A DNA stretch of 64,000 nt from Deltaproteobacteria bacterium (GCA_016235345.1 JACRLG010000035.1:1-64000), one strand, 5' to 3'. Numbered from the stretch's first letter, positions 34,230 to 43,579 are shown. Numbers and translations: made by a program. The notes: generated from the sequence alone by a model not told the origin.

Positions 34230-34688
34230 ATGGGTTTTTTCGCCAGCATCAAAGCGGCTTTTTCCGGCCTCCTGAACCCGGGGACCGGCAAGGCGTCCCT
34301 CTGGGACGTTCCCCAGGGAAGGGCCAACAACCGCAGGCTTGGACGCACCGGCGAGTCAATGGCGGTAACCCACCTGAAGAAAAACGGCTACAGGATGGTT
34401 GACTCAAACTACCGGGCCAAAACCGGCGAGGTGGACATTATTTGCGAGGAAGGCGGGGCCCTTGTCTTCGTTGAAGTCAAAATGCGCCGCCAGCGCGCTT
34501 TCGGCCCGCCCCAGGCGGCGGTGGATAAGCGCAAGCAAAGAAAAATAGCCCGCACGGCCCAGCATTATCTGGCCAGGACCCGCCAGAGAGGACGCAGGGT
34601 CCGCTTTGACGTATTGGCCATAACGGTCACGGGGGGCGAACCGGTTTTCCGCATCATCAAAAACGCCTTCGACTCGCCCTTCCGTTAA
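34230..34688 (+). CDS. YraN / UPF0102 family protein
   Basis: This 152-residue YraN-like protein has NRRLGRTGESMAVTHLKKNGY, GEVDIICEEGGALVFVEVK and the RQRAFGPPQAAVDKRKQRKI segment. The E-x-D-(I/L) ... (E)VK pattern is that of restriction-endonuclease-like folds. Function is not settled in the family. ATG 34230 precedes a short hydrophobic leader; a TTG at 34191 overlapping nadA would add 13 residues. It is probably the last gene of the nifU operon. Confidence 0.85.
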   Translation: MGFFASIKAAFSGLLNPGTGKASLWDVPQGRANNRRLGRTGESMAVTHLKKNGYRMVDSNYRAKTGEVDIICEEGGALVFVEVKMRRQRAFGPPQAAVDKRKQRKIARTAQHYLARTRQRGRRVRFDVLAITVTGGEPVFRIIKNAFDSPFR

Positions 34689-34964
34689 GTCCACAGCCCC
34701 TATCCTTAGTGGCCCGGCACAAATTCCTTGCTTTTGGAGCCCTCTTCATTTTAAAAATCGAAAGCTGTAAATCCCTGCTTGCCATATCCAGCATGACGGT
34801 TGCGAAGAAGGAATCACGGCGGGGGCCGTTGCGCCGCCGTTTCATGTGAATCCCGGGCCTGGGTAAAAACCATGGATTGACATCAACTCCGGCTTTTCTG
34901 GAATGGACCGGTTTTCCGTCCCCAAAACGACAGCTCATCAATAAACGATCAGAAACGGAAGCAC
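34689..34964. other. Intergenic, nothing recognised
   Basis: 276 bp between yraN and the epimerase gene. No hairpin, repeat or small gene stands out. Confidence 0.4.
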
Positions 34965-36059
34965 ATGGTAAAGCCCAAGCGGAGCGTGCTTGTTACGGGG
35001 GTGGCCCATCACTGGGGGCAGAGCCTTGTGCCCCTCCTGGAGGCAGACCCGGACTTCGACACCATAATCGGCATCGATTACAAGCCCCTGTCCAAGCCTT
35101 TCAAGCGGTTGGAATTTTTTCAGATAGAACCACATCACCCTCTTCTGGCCGAGCTTTTGAAGGTCTCCAGGGTGGACACGGTTTGCCATCTTCTTTTCGA
35201 GGACGCCTACGCGCCAAGCGAGGAGATTTTCGATCTCAACGTCATGGGCACAATGGACCTTCTGGCGGCGTGCGGGGCCGGCGAGACCCCCCGCGTGGTC
35301 ATCATGAGCGACACCAAGGTTTACGGCGCGTATTCGCACAACCCAAATTTTCTGGAGGAATACGCCGATTTCAAGGGCAAGCACTCCCACCCTTACATCA
35401 CCCACAGGGTGGAAATAGAAAACATGGTGGACCGTTTCACCCGCCAGAACTCCAACCCGGAAACGACCATTCTAAGGTTCGCCAACATCCTGGGCTACGG
35501 CGTGGACACTCCCATGAGCCGTTACCTCGATAGCCAAATGGTGCCGGTGGCCTTCGGGTTCGACCCCATGGTGCAGTTCACCCACGCCAGGGACGTGATT
35601 TCCTGCCTTTATCACGCTGTGAAAAATGACGTGGCGGGTGTTTTCAACGTGGCGGGCGATGGATATCTGCCCCTAAGCCAGGTTCTGCGGCTTGGCCGCC
35701 GGGTGCCGCTCCCCTTCGGCGCGCCCTTTTTGCGCATAGGAACCAAGGTGTTTCAAAAGCTCCCCATTCCGGATTCCCTGCCCATTCCCACGGATTTTTT
35801 AAAATTCAACTGCGTGGGCGACACGGCTCGAATGGCCCGCGACCTGAAGTTTTCACCCCGTTATTCCACCAAGGAAACCGTGCTGGATTATTTCGAGAAC
35901 ATGAGGCTGGCGAAATACAAGCCAAGGAAAACGCGCATAGAAAGCGACCCCAAGGCGACGGAGGAATTGCAGGATTATCTGAAGTCGAAGACCAGGGCCA
36001 AGGATTATCTTTCGGAACTCATAGAAACCTTCAACAAGGAAGGCGGCCATGACCAGTAA
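34965..36059 (+). CDS. Extended-SDR NAD-dependent epimerase-like protein
   Basis: This 364-residue protein has an N-terminal Rossmann fold of the extended SDR type, starting SVLVTGVAHHWGQSL. The usual TGxxGxxG is altered at its middle glycine. VIMSDTKVYGA and YITHR stand at the Ser and YxxxK positions, so the active-site lysine is Arg. Later parts (FTHARDVISCLYHAV, FNVAGDGYL) follow the family. It overlaps a putative acyltransferase gene by 11 bp. Proteins like this often act on envelope lipids or sugars, but with these changes catalysis is uncertain. Confidence 0.75.
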   Translation: MVKPKRSVLVTGVAHHWGQSLVPLLEADPDFDTIIGIDYKPLSKPFKRLEFFQIEPHHPLLAELLKVSRVDTVCHLLFEDAYAPSEEIFDLNVMGTMDLLAACGAGETPRVVIMSDTKVYGAYSHNPNFLEEYADFKGKHSHPYITHRVEIENMVDRFTRQNSNPETTILRFANILGYGVDTPMSRYLDSQMVPVAFGFDPMVQFTHARDVISCLYHAVKNDVAGVFNVAGDGYLPLSQVLRLGRRVPLPFGAPFLRIGTKVFQKLPIPDSLPIPTDFLKFNCVGDTARMARDLKFSPRYSTKETVLDYFENMRLAKYKPRKTRIESDPKATEELQDYLKSKTRAKDYLSELIETFNKEGGHDQ

Positions 36060-37251
36060 GTCCAGGGCGGAAGACAAAGCCCCGCGCTGCGCGGCCAAAA
36101 CCGCCAAGGGAGGTCCTTGCCGCAACCGGGCGATCCCCGGACAGGCCTTCTGCCGGATGCATCTGCCCGTAAACGGCCACAACGGCGCCTACGGAAATAA
36201 CGGAGCGAACCCCAACGGGAGCGGATCCAATCCTTTCGGATTCGACCCCAACACCTTTTTCGGAGCCGGACAGAACCAGGGCCAGCAGCCCGACCTTGCC
36301 CAGATAGCCTTTCTTCTGGAGCAGATACTTGCCCACCTTGCCCGTATGGGCCATGACGCGCCGTTCCATGATGGGCCAACGGGTGACAAGTCAAGGGTCG
36401 CCGCCGAGCTTTTCTGGAAGGCCCTGGCCTTTTGCGAAGAGAAGATGGCCGTCATAAAGCGGAGGGTGGACGGCGATTACGAGGTGGACAAGTGGGGCCG
36501 GGACCTGGAGCTTCTGGCCGAAGTTCTGCCGCTCTTCCAGTTCCTTTACCGCAGCTACTGGCGCGTGACCGCCATAGGGGTGGAGAACGTCCCGGCTGAC
36601 GGGCGGGCGCTTTTAGTGGCCAACCATTCGGGGGTGGTGCCCTGGGATGCGGTGATGGTGATGACCGCCATTCTTGAGTGCCACGAACAGCCGCGCTACG
36701 CCAGGGGCCTTTATCTTTCGTGGGCTGCGGAGATTCCCCTGATGGGGCTCATCATGAACCGGCTGGGCCAGGTCCAGGCCCTGCCTGAAAACGCGGTTCG
36801 CCTTTTGAATGAAGACGAGCTGGTGATGGTTTTCCCCGAAGGGGCCAAGGGCATAGGCAAGCCCTTTTCCGAGCGCTACCAGCTTGCCCGCTTCGGCAGG
36901 GGCGGTTTCGTGAGGGCGGCCCTTAAGGCCAAAGCGCCCATCATCCCGGTATCCATCGTTGGGGCCGAGGAAATACATCCCATGATTGGAAACGCGGCCC
37001 CCATCGCCTCCCTTTTCAACATGCCGTACGCGCCCATAACGCCCACCTTTCCGCTTCTGGGGCCTCTGGGCCTTCTTCCCCTTCCAAGCAAGTGGACCAT
37101 TCATTTCGGCAAGCCCATCGAGGTCAAGAACCTCATTCACGGCCCTGCGGGCGAGCCTCTCCTTGTAACCAAGATCACCAACGAAGTACGCGAGATAATT
37201 CAGAAAAACATCCACGAGATTTTGAAGAAGCGGAAAAACGTCTTCTGGTAG
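36049..37251 (+). CDS. PlsC/DAGAT-type acyltransferase with N-terminal cysteine motif
   Basis: This 400-residue protein has an LPLAT-type acyltransferase domain at residues about 165-390, with NHSGVVPWDA (acyltransferase motif I, with longer than usual His-Asp spacing), FPEGAKGIG and PIIPVSIVGAEE. It resembles the DAGAT/Tmem68-like branch. Residues 14-40 carry C-x10-C-x10-C-x2-H (RCAAK ... PCRNR ... FCRMH), a small predicted zinc motif. A Gly/Asn-rich low-complexity linker follows. It is translationally coupled to the epimerase-like gene. Membrane-lipid or storage-lipid acylation is inferred. Confidence 0.8.
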   Translation: MTSKSRAEDKAPRCAAKTAKGGPCRNRAIPGQAFCRMHLPVNGHNGAYGNNGANPNGSGSNPFGFDPNTFFGAGQNQGQQPDLAQIAFLLEQILAHLARMGHDAPFHDGPTGDKSRVAAELFWKALAFCEEKMAVIKRRVDGDYEVDKWGRDLELLAEVLPLFQFLYRSYWRVTAIGVENVPADGRALLVANHSGVVPWDAVMVMTAILECHEQPRYARGLYLSWAAEIPLMGLIMNRLGQVQALPENAVRLLNEDELVMVFPEGAKGIGKPFSERYQLARFGRGGFVRAALKAKAPIIPVSIVGAEEIHPMIGNAAPIASLFNMPYAPITPTFPLLGPLGLLPLPSKWTIHFGKPIEVKNLIHGPAGEPLLVTKITNEVREIIQKNIHEILKKRKNVFW

Positions 37252-37288
37252 GAAAAAGGAAGGAAAACTTCAAGGTTCAAGCGGCCCT

Positions 37289-37322
37289 GCGGCCAGGTGA
37301 TCTCTCACCTGGCCGCATTTTT
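37289..37322 (+). terminator. Intrinsic terminator after the acyltransferase
   Basis: GCGGCCAGGTGA and TCACCTGGCCGC form a perfect 12-bp stem with a 4-nt loop, followed by ATTTTT. Confidence 0.93.
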
Positions 37323-37421
37323 CATGAAAAATTCCATGGACCGGCCCCCTTGGCCTTGGTAGGAATTTTTGCCGACAGGCTTTTTTAATGCCTTTTTCAA
37401 ACCGATGAATCACCTCGTATC

Positions 37422-37549
37422 GGCAGGCTGATCACAAACGATGAGCCGCAAGGCGCGCAAGCGGGCGGCGGCGGAGCGTGCTTCATGCACGTGAGCACGC
37501 CGCGTGCGTAGCGCTAACACTGTCGGATCGCGCTTGTGGACGGCCTGCC
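37422..37549 (-). repeat. Dispersed structured element R, copy 2
   Basis: This is the most diverged copy. It starts at the stop codon of the minus-strand phasin-like gene. The outer arms GGCAGGC and GCCTGCC pair, with CACAA/TTGTG inside. The core retains a TCATCG end and a GCACG/CGTGC hairpin in place of GTACG. Confidence 0.6.
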
Positions 37550-38254
37550 CTAGGCTGCCTGGGCGGCCAAGATAAGATCCGCCTTCTTGTTGAACTCGGT
37601 CACGGCTGCGGTGAGTTCCACTATGTCCGTCCGGGTGGGCAGATCAAGTGCGCGGGTCACTACCGAAAGTCCGCCGTCGATGGCGTTCTGCGCCTTGGTC
37701 TTGACCAGGGTCTTGGTATTGGCTACGGTTTCGGTGGCCTGGGCTGCAAGCTTTTTGCCGTCTGCGGTTACGCCGTCTATGGCCTCGTTTGCTGTCTTTT
37801 TCGCGGCGGCCAGAAGGGCCTTGCCGTTTTCCAGGGCTGCCTTGCCGGACTCGATGGCTTTGGCGCGCTTGCCCTCAATGAGTTCCTTGGGATTCTCGAA
37901 GGTCTTCTTCACGGCCTGGTTGTAATCCTTCAGGGCTGCGGTGGCTTCTTCGGCGGCCTTCTGGAAGGTCTTGATGACGTAGAACTCGGCGTCGTCAGCC
38001 TCGACGGGCTTGGGCGCGATGTTTTCCACCATGGGGATGCGGGCCATGACCTTTTTGCCGTCTTCCACGATTCCGGCGACAGCTTCCTTGGTGTTTTTCC
38101 TGGCCTCGTCGGCGAAAACCTTGCCGGACTCAACGGCCTTTTTCACGACTTTTTCGTTGTAATCCATGATGGCCGCCGTGGCGTTTTCGGCCACCCTGTT
38201 GATGGCTCGCACGACGTAGAATTCCGATTCCGCCTTTTTGATTTCTTCCTGCAT
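37550..38254 (-). CDS. Phasin-like protein with internal duplication
   Basis: This 234-residue, Ala/Lys/Glu-rich, entirely helical protein contains a duplicated segment: EFYVVRAINRVAENATAAI (about residue 11) and EFYVIKTFQKAAEEATAAL (about residue 90). Each is followed by DYN and a lysine-rich helix. This resembles phasins that coat polyhydroxyalkanoate granules. GGGGAGGAATCACC before the ATG is a very strong ribosome binding site, suggesting high expression. No PHA synthase is in the window, so granule binding is inference. Confidence 0.65.
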   Translation of the reverse strand: MQEEIKKAESEFYVVRAINRVAENATAAIMDYNEKVVKKAVESGKVFADEARKNTKEAVAGIVEDGKKVMARIPMVENIAPKPVEADDAEFYVIKTFQKAAEEATAALKDYNQAVKKTFENPKELIEGKRAKAIESGKAALENGKALLAAAKKTANEAIDGVTADGKKLAAQATETVANTKTLVKTKAQNAIDGGLSVVTRALDLPTRTDIVELTAAVTEFNKKADLILAAQAA

Positions 38255-38533
38255 GGTGATTCCTCCCCTTTTGTTTTTACAGCATTGAATGTGTTCCGGG
38301 TATGTGAGCGGGTATCGCTCATCTTTTGACTAATGATATGACGCGGTGCGTCATTTGTCAATGGCTTTTTTTCCCGGAACGTAAAAAATTTATATTATCC
38401 TGAATTTTTATTGTTTTATTAGATAATGGATAGAAACTGGCTATGATGCAGAGCGTCAATAGGTGTTGAATAACAGGCCTTGATGCGATGACGGGCGTGC
38501 GGACTCCGGGCGGAAGGTTGAGTAGAAACGAAA
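38255..38533. other. Intergenic region between hmcF and the phasin gene
   Basis: About 280 bp. The part near 38,330-38,420 is AT-rich and could hold the phasin promoter. No gene seen. Confidence 0.4.
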
Positions 38534-38566
38534 CCGGGGTGCGGAAAAAACATTCCCGCACCCCGG
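38534..38566 (-). terminator. Stem-loop after hmcF
   Basis: CCGGGGTGCGG pairs with CCGCACCCCGG across a T-rich loop (minus-strand reading), about 30 bp after the hmcF stop. The T-run after the stem is weak. Confidence 0.65.
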
Positions 38567-38598
38567 CGTCAAAGGAATTATGAATTGAACCCGGCGGG

Positions 38599-40029
38599 CT
38601 ATTCCTCGCCGCCCTCCTCCATCTCATCTTCCATGCCTTCGTCTTCCTCATCCTTGGGTTTCAGATGATCGGGAACGATGACCATAGAGAGAAGAAGGGG
38701 TTTCAGGAAACTCCAGCGGATGCCCATGTGGTAGATTTCCTCGTTGTCCCTTATGGCGTCCCAGCAGTTGTGACAGGGGGAGATGACCAGTTTCGCGCCG
38801 GTGGCCATTATCTGGTCCCGCTTGACCTTGAGGCCTATGTTGCGCTGTTCCCTGTAGCGGCCTATGCCGTTCATGCCACCTCCACCGCCGCAGCAGAAGT
38901 TGTGCTCCCGGTTGGGCTCCATTTCCCGAAAGTCTTCCGCAATGTAGCTCATTATCTCGCGGGCAGTGTCCGCCATGCCGCAATTGCGAATATAGTTGCA
39001 GGAATCCTGGTAGGTGACCGGCTCCTTGATTTTCTTGGCCGGATCGATTTTGAGCTTTCCCGTGCGCAGGGCCTCGGCCACCCACTCGACATAGTGGAGA
39101 GTTTCCACCGGGGTCTGGCCGGTCTTGATACCTGCCCAGTAGGGGCCTTCCACAACGGTGGCCCTGTAGGCGTGGCCGCACTCGGTGACCACCATGCGCT
39201 TGGGCTTCAAGCGCTCCATTGCCGCGTAAACGCCCTCCACCTGGAGCTTGCAGGCTTCCCAGTCGCCCGCGAACATGGCGAGGCTGGTTTCCTCCCAGCC
39301 TTCGGAAGGCACGGTCCAGTTTTCACCGGCTATATGAAAAAGGATGGCGGCTTCCGCGAGGTCTTCGGGATAATGCTTGGGCTCGCGGGCGTTCACCGTG
39401 TACATGATGTCCGCGTTTTCCTTGTCTATCGGAATTTCCAGGCCCGGCCATTCCTCCTCCTGCTCCTCGGCCATCCACGAGCAGGTGTCAACCCAGTCCT
39501 CGGTGGTAATGTCCATCTGGGCGCGGTAGATGCGGTGCATTCCGGCGCCTATCTTCATCTCCCAGGGCACGAATCCCTGGGAATGGCAGAGCCCGCGAAG
39601 GTAGCTGAACATGACCCCCATGTCGATGCCGAAGGGGCAGTACATGCCGCAACGGTTGCAGCAGGTGCATTTTCCCCAGGCCGTATCCATGCAATAGCGC
39701 ATGAATTCGTTGGAGACCCTGCCCTTTTTGCGGACAAGCTCGCCCAGGGTGGACTGAATTTTAAAGGATGGAACCTGCTGGGGGTCCTTGTTGTTGGCCA
39801 GGTAGAAAAAGCATGAATCGGCGCACATGCCGCAGTGGGCGCAGATTTCAAGCCAAGTCTTAAGGCGGCTCTTGAAGGTCTTGGAAAGCGTGTCGGCAAG
39901 TTTCGCCTGATCCACGTCGAGCTGGGCCATCTCCTCGTAATAAAGCTTGCCGCTCTTGTCGGCCAGCGTGGCCTGGAGGGCCTCCACGTCGTTGATGGGC
40001 CGCCTGTGGCACAGTGTTCCTTCGGGCAT
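38599..40029 (-). CDS. hmcF: HmcF: HdrD-like Fe-S subunit of the Hmc complex
   Basis: This 476-residue cytoplasmic protein has ferredoxin motifs [11 protein letters not shown] and [11 protein letters not shown] (about residues 60-135). C-terminal CCG-domain cysteines follow ([31 protein letters not shown]) as in HdrD, DsrK and TmcB. In the Hmc complex it is the cytoplasmic electron-accepting subunit, linking periplasmic cytochrome c3/hydrogenase electrons to cytoplasmic partners. ATG 40029 follows AAGGAG at 8 bases. The C-terminal tail is very acidic. It is separated from hmcE by repeat R copy 3. Confidence 0.88.
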   Translation of the reverse strand: MPEGTLCHRRPINDVEALQATLADKSGKLYYEEMAQLDVDQAKLADTLSKTFKSRLKTWLEICAHCGMCADSCFFYLANNKDPQQVPSFKIQSTLGELVRKKGRVSNEFMRYCMDTAWGKCTCCNRCGMYCPFGIDMGVMFSYLRGLCHSQGFVPWEMKIGAGMHRIYRAQMDITTEDWVDTCSWMAEEQEEEWPGLEIPIDKENADIMYTVNAREPKHYPEDLAEAAILFHIAGENWTVPSEGWEETSLAMFAGDWEACKLQVEGVYAAMERLKPKRMVVTECGHAYRATVVEGPYWAGIKTGQTPVETLHYVEWVAEALRTGKLKIDPAKKIKEPVTYQDSCNYIRNCGMADTAREIMSYIAEDFREMEPNREHNFCCGGGGGMNGIGRYREQRNIGLKVKRDQIMATGAKLVISPCHNCWDAIRDNEEIYHMGIRWSFLKPLLLSMVIVPDHLKPKDEEDEGMEDEMEEGGEE

Positions 40030-40114
40030 GACAATCACTCCTTTGTGGAGAAGATTCCTTCCCCTCCCTGACGGGGTTCGTCACCCCGAAAAACCTGAAA
40101 GCTATTATTTGTCA

Positions 40115-40234
40115 GGCTGATGAAAAACGATGAAATGCTAAGGTTGGCAAGCCAAAAAGGAGGGAGCGTACGCTTTTGTACGTGACCAACTTTTTGGTGA
40201 TGCCTGACACAGCAGTTCGCGGTTTTCGACAGCC
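40115..40234 (-). repeat. Dispersed structured element R, copy 3 (inside the hmc operon)
   Basis: The element begins 1 bp after the hmcE stop codon. The outer arms GGCTG-N2-GAAAA and TTTTC-N2-CAGCC pair. Inner arms CCAAAAAG and CTTTTTGG pair. Conserved GCGAACTGCTGTGTC, the GTACG hairpin and GCATTTCATCG are all present. An additional TGTCAGGC/GCCTGACA pair is possible. Confidence 0.8.
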
Positions 40235-40235
40235 G

Positions 40236-40913
40236 TTACCAGGATAAGCCTTTTGACTTCATACCCCCCCGCTTGATCCCGTAATCCATGCCGATTTGCG
40301 CCCTGCTCATGAAGAAAAGCACGAAGTGGGACAGTTTGGTGAAGGGAATGGCCACAAGCATTATTTCGCCTGAAAGTATGTGGGCGATCAGCCAGGTGTC
40401 GTAGTCGCCCAGGTGATGGGTGGCCACAAATCCGGTGACGAAGGGCGCAACCGCGATGGCGAGAACCAGGTAGTCGTACCAGGTGGTGAGGATGCGAACC
40501 TCTGCGAGGCCTATGCGGCGCAGAACCAGAAAGCCTGCGGCCGTCATGACCGCAATGGTGAAGACGTCCGCCACGCCCTCCGGCAGGGCCGGAAGCGAGA
40601 AGCCCCAGCGCTCGGCCATAAGCACGTTGTGGCCAAGAAGGAATATCGGGGTTATCAGAAGCCCGGCGTGAAAGGTGAAAAACAAGAGGGTCATGAAGGG
40701 CTTCTGCCGCCAGCCGTGGGCCTTGAACGGAATGAGCCAGAAGACTATGGAGCGCACCGCCCCCCTTATGCCGTATTTCAAATGCGGCATGTAGGCCACG
40801 CGGTCCAGCTTCCAGTCCAGGCCCCTTATATAAAGGACGGCCCGCACTGCGCAGCCCACGGAAAAGACCAGAAAGCTAAGCCAAGCTAAAGGCCCTGTGA
40901 CAAAATCATACAT
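40236..40913 (-). CDS. hmcE: HmcE: cytochrome b-type membrane subunit
   Basis: This 225-residue integral membrane protein has about five to six transmembrane helices and conserved histidines in FHAGLLITP, GFVATHHLG and FTKLSHFVLFF that can ligate heme b. It resembles HmcE, TmcC and DsrM/NarI-type cytochromes b, which pass electrons across the membrane to the HdrD-like subunit. Length and gene position match HmcE of Desulfovibrio. Confidence 0.88.
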   Translation of the reverse strand: MYDFVTGPLAWLSFLVFSVGCAVRAVLYIRGLDWKLDRVAYMPHLKYGIRGAVRSIVFWLIPFKAHGWRQKPFMTLLFFTFHAGLLITPIFLLGHNVLMAERWGFSLPALPEGVADVFTIAVMTAAGFLVLRRIGLAEVRILTTWYDYLVLAIAVAPFVTGFVATHHLGDYDTWLIAHILSGEIMLVAIPFTKLSHFVLFFMSRAQIGMDYGIKRGGMKSKGLSW

Positions 40914-40997
40914 TGTGATTTTCTCCTAAACGGCTTTATGCTTGCCGTAAATCCCGTATCCCGAAGCATCCCGAAATCCGCCACGCATCAGGCGGTT

Positions 40998-41162
40998 TCA
41001 GTGTTTCTCATGCTCTTCCTGCGGCTCATACTCGTCTTCCTCGTCGCGCTCGGTAAGGAAGGCCCAGAACCCGACGTATCCGGCCAGGATGGTCACGACC
41101 AATATGTAGAGGACCCCTTTGGTGTGGAGCATGAATTCATGCAGGGTAACGTATTCGTCCAT
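40998..41162 (-). CDS. hmcD: HmcD: small single-span membrane protein
   Basis: This 54-residue protein starts MDEYVTLHEFMLH, has one transmembrane helix (GVLYILVVTILAGYVGFWAF) and ends in a strongly acidic tail (ERDEEDEYEPQEEHEKH). GGGAGCAAAAATC precedes the ATG on the minus strand. Position and size match HmcD, the small membrane subunit between HmcC and HmcE. It is too short for many gene callers. Confidence 0.85.
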   Translation of the reverse strand: MDEYVTLHEFMLHTKGVLYILVVTILAGYVGFWAFLTERDEEDEYEPQEEHEKH

Positions 41163-41177
41163 GATTTTTGCTCCCTA

Positions 41178-42347
41178 TCAATGCTCCGGGTAACCCGGAT
41201 GAGAGAAGAAAATTGGCATACGGGTCACTATGAACCGGAAAACCAGAATTCCCACCGTGACCACGAAAACCGAAATGACTATCTCCTGCCAGTTGGGTAT
41301 GTAGCGCTCAGCCCAGGGCAGATGATAGTTGAAGGCGATGAGGCAGATGTTCAGGCGGTTCAAAACCAGCCCGAAAACGGTCCAACCGGCTGTGAAACGG
41401 ATGAGCTTCAGGTTCTTTTCACGCACGCCGATTGCATACATAAATGAGGGAAGCGCCACGAAGCCCAGCATCTCCACCAGGAACCACGCGCCGTAGCCTG
41501 ATGCAAGATAATGCCAGTTATTGTCGGCGGCAACGCCTATGGTCTTGATGCAAAAGTACCCTGCAAGAACGAAACTGGCGGCCTTGCCAAAGCCAAGGGT
41601 CACGCCGTCTTTTTCCGCCTTGTGGGCGTGGTCGAATTTTTCCTCGAAATATTTCGCCGAAAGCGCGCTTTCGAAGATCACCATGGAAAGGCCCGCGATA
41701 ATGGCGGACACGAAAAAATAAATAGGGATGTAAGACGAGTACCACAGGGGATGGAGCTTGGAGGGCGCGATGAGGAAAAGCGCCCCAAGGCTCGACTGGT
41801 GCAGGGTGGAAAGCACCACGCCCAGGATGGTGAGGCCCATGGTGAGCTTCACCACTAGGCTCCTGGCCCGCCTGAGGCCGATCCACTCCATGGCCGCAGG
41901 CGAGAACTCGATGAGAAGAACCGTGAGGTAGGCAGCAACGCAAGCGCCCACCTCGAATAGAAGGGAGGTGGTGCCCTGGCTCATGATGAAGGGGTAAGGA
42001 AGACGCCAGGGGCGGCCCACGTCGTAGTGAAGGGCCAAAACCACCAGGGCGTAGCCCAGAAAGCCGGTGAGGATGGCGGGACGCACCGCGCTGTGATAGC
42101 GCTTCATGCCGAAGATGTAGACAGCCGCCGATGTGACGAATCCCCCCGCAGCAAGACAGACTCCGGCCAGAAGGTCGAAGCCGATCCAAAGCCCCCAGGG
42201 GTAATGGTCGTCGAGATTGGTTACGGCGCCAAGCCCGCTTGTGAAGCGACGAAAAGTCACGTAAAGGCCCAGGACGACGATTATCCCGGCCACCACGTTT
42301 CCCGGCGTCACCAGCGATTTTTTGGCCCCGATGGTTTGTTCGGCCAT
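41178..42347 (-). CDS. hmcC: HmcC: NrfD-like integral membrane subunit
   Basis: This 389-residue NrfD/PsrC-family protein has about ten transmembrane helices, beginning after TIGAKKSLVTPGN. Conserved features include YPWGLWIGFD, GRPWRLPYP and the PLWYSSYIPIYFFVSAIIAG segment. NrfD subunits exchange electrons between periplasmic Fe-S subunits and quinone or downstream subunits and may couple this to proton movement. It lies between hmcB and hmcD. Confidence 0.9.
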   Translation of the reverse strand: MAEQTIGAKKSLVTPGNVVAGIIVVLGLYVTFRRFTSGLGAVTNLDDHYPWGLWIGFDLLAGVCLAAGGFVTSAAVYIFGMKRYHSAVRPAILTGFLGYALVVLALHYDVGRPWRLPYPFIMSQGTTSLLFEVGACVAAYLTVLLIEFSPAAMEWIGLRRARSLVVKLTMGLTILGVVLSTLHQSSLGALFLIAPSKLHPLWYSSYIPIYFFVSAIIAGLSMVIFESALSAKYFEEKFDHAHKAEKDGVTLGFGKAASFVLAGYFCIKTIGVAADNNWHYLASGYGAWFLVEMLGFVALPSFMYAIGVREKNLKLIRFTAGWTVFGLVLNRLNICLIAFNYHLPWAERYIPNWQEIVISVFVVTVGILVFRFIVTRMPIFFSHPGYPEH

Positions 42348-42426
42348 GTGACAGCTCCTTGATCGGTAAAATTTGAACCGATTGATGTTCCAAAAAAAAT
42401 CAGGCCAGAAAAGATTTAAGGGCCGC

Positions 42427-43554
42427 TTATTCCTCCGCCGCGCCTTCGTCCGCCGCCCCTGCCGGGGCTTCCGCCGCCGCTTTTTCCGCAGCTTCCTTTT
42501 CGGCCTTTTCCTTGCGGGCCTTTTCTGCGTCGGCCAGGGCCTTTTTCACGGCGTTTTCCACGGCCTTGCCCTGATCGCGCTTGGCGTCCTCGGCGGCCTT
42601 CTTGAGCCTGGCCTCGGCCTTGGCGTTCACCTTTTCAACCGCTTGCGCCACCGCCTCCTTCTGCTCCTCCCGGGCAATCTTTTCCTTGCGCTTGGTAATG
42701 GCGTAGATGCCGGTAAGCAGAACCGGCCAGAGGCCGACCACTATTGGAACGGACCCAAGGGCTCCGGCGGTGAGGGCCGGGGCGGGTGTGATGCCCAGAT
42801 CCTCACGAAGTCCGAGTTCCTTGAAAGGCGCGGGAGACAGGTAGAGCCAGCTTGTGCCGCCCATCTCGTTCTCGCCGTAAATGTGGTCTTCGTACTTGTC
42901 GGGATGCTTGGCTATTCTTTCCCTTGCCGTTGCAAGAAGGTCCTCCCGCTTGCCGTAAACCAGCGCCCCCGCAGGGCAGGCCTCCACGCAGCCTGGAAGT
43001 TTTCCCTCCATTATGCGCGGATAACACATGGTGCATTTCACGACCTTGGGCGTAAAAGCCTTGTCGTATTCGTAGGTGGGCACCTCGAAGGGGCAGGCCA
43101 CCATACAGTAGCGGCAGCCCACGCAGACCTTCTCGTTGTAGATCACCGGGCCTTCCGGCGTTTTCGTGAAGGCCTTGACGAAGCAGGCCGAGGCGCAGGC
43201 TGGCTCCAGGCAGTGGTTGCACTGGCTCTTGCGGAAAACCGGATGCCCCGGGGCTCCTGCCTCGTCGTACCTGTTCACCACGGTGAAGGCGTCGTTGGTG
43301 GTGCGGCGCTTATCGTTTAAAACCGCAAGGTCCTTGAAAGGCTTTTCAGGCGACGGAAGTTCGTTCACCTTGTTACAGGCCGCCTCACAGTTTCTGCACC
43401 CCACGCATCTCACAGAGTCGTGCAGAACCGCAAAGCTGCCCTCGTGCCCCGCAAAATGCCGGTTGGAAGCGGCGTGCGCCGGAAGGGCCGACGCGGCGGC
43501 GGCAGTGCCCGCCGCCGTCATCCACCCCAGAAACTTCCTTCGGGAAATCGCCAT
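42427..43554 (-). CDS. hmcB: HmcB: periplasmic Fe-S subunit with Tat signal
   Basis: This 375-residue protein begins with a twin-arginine signal ([20 protein letters not shown]). Four [4Fe-4S] motifs follow ([51 protein letters not shown]). A C-terminal transmembrane helix ([18 protein letters not shown]) anchors it. Beyond the helix is an unusual tail of about 95 residues rich in Ala, Lys and Glu. It takes electrons from the HmcA cytochrome and passes them to the membrane subunits. ATG 43554 has GAGGTGA upstream; GTG 43563 is less likely. Confidence 0.9.
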   Translation of the reverse strand: MAISRRKFLGWMTAAGTAAAASALPAHAASNRHFAGHEGSFAVLHDSVRCVGCRNCEAACNKVNELPSPEKPFKDLAVLNDKRRTTNDAFTVVNRYDEAGAPGHPVFRKSQCNHCLEPACASACFVKAFTKTPEGPVIYNEKVCVGCRYCMVACPFEVPTYEYDKAFTPKVVKCTMCYPRIMEGKLPGCVEACPAGALVYGKREDLLATARERIAKHPDKYEDHIYGENEMGGTSWLYLSPAPFKELGLREDLGITPAPALTAGALGSVPIVVGLWPVLLTGIYAITKRKEKIAREEQKEAVAQAVEKVNAKAEARLKKAAEDAKRDQGKAVENAVKKALADAEKARKEKAEKEAAEKAAAEAPAGAADEGAAEE

Positions 43555-43579
43555 TATGTTCACCTCGATCAGAAACGGA

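Noticed and set aside
38665-39816. 383-codon plus-strand open frame opposite hmcF
   Set aside because: It is antisense to hmcF, whose cysteine motifs are unmistakable.
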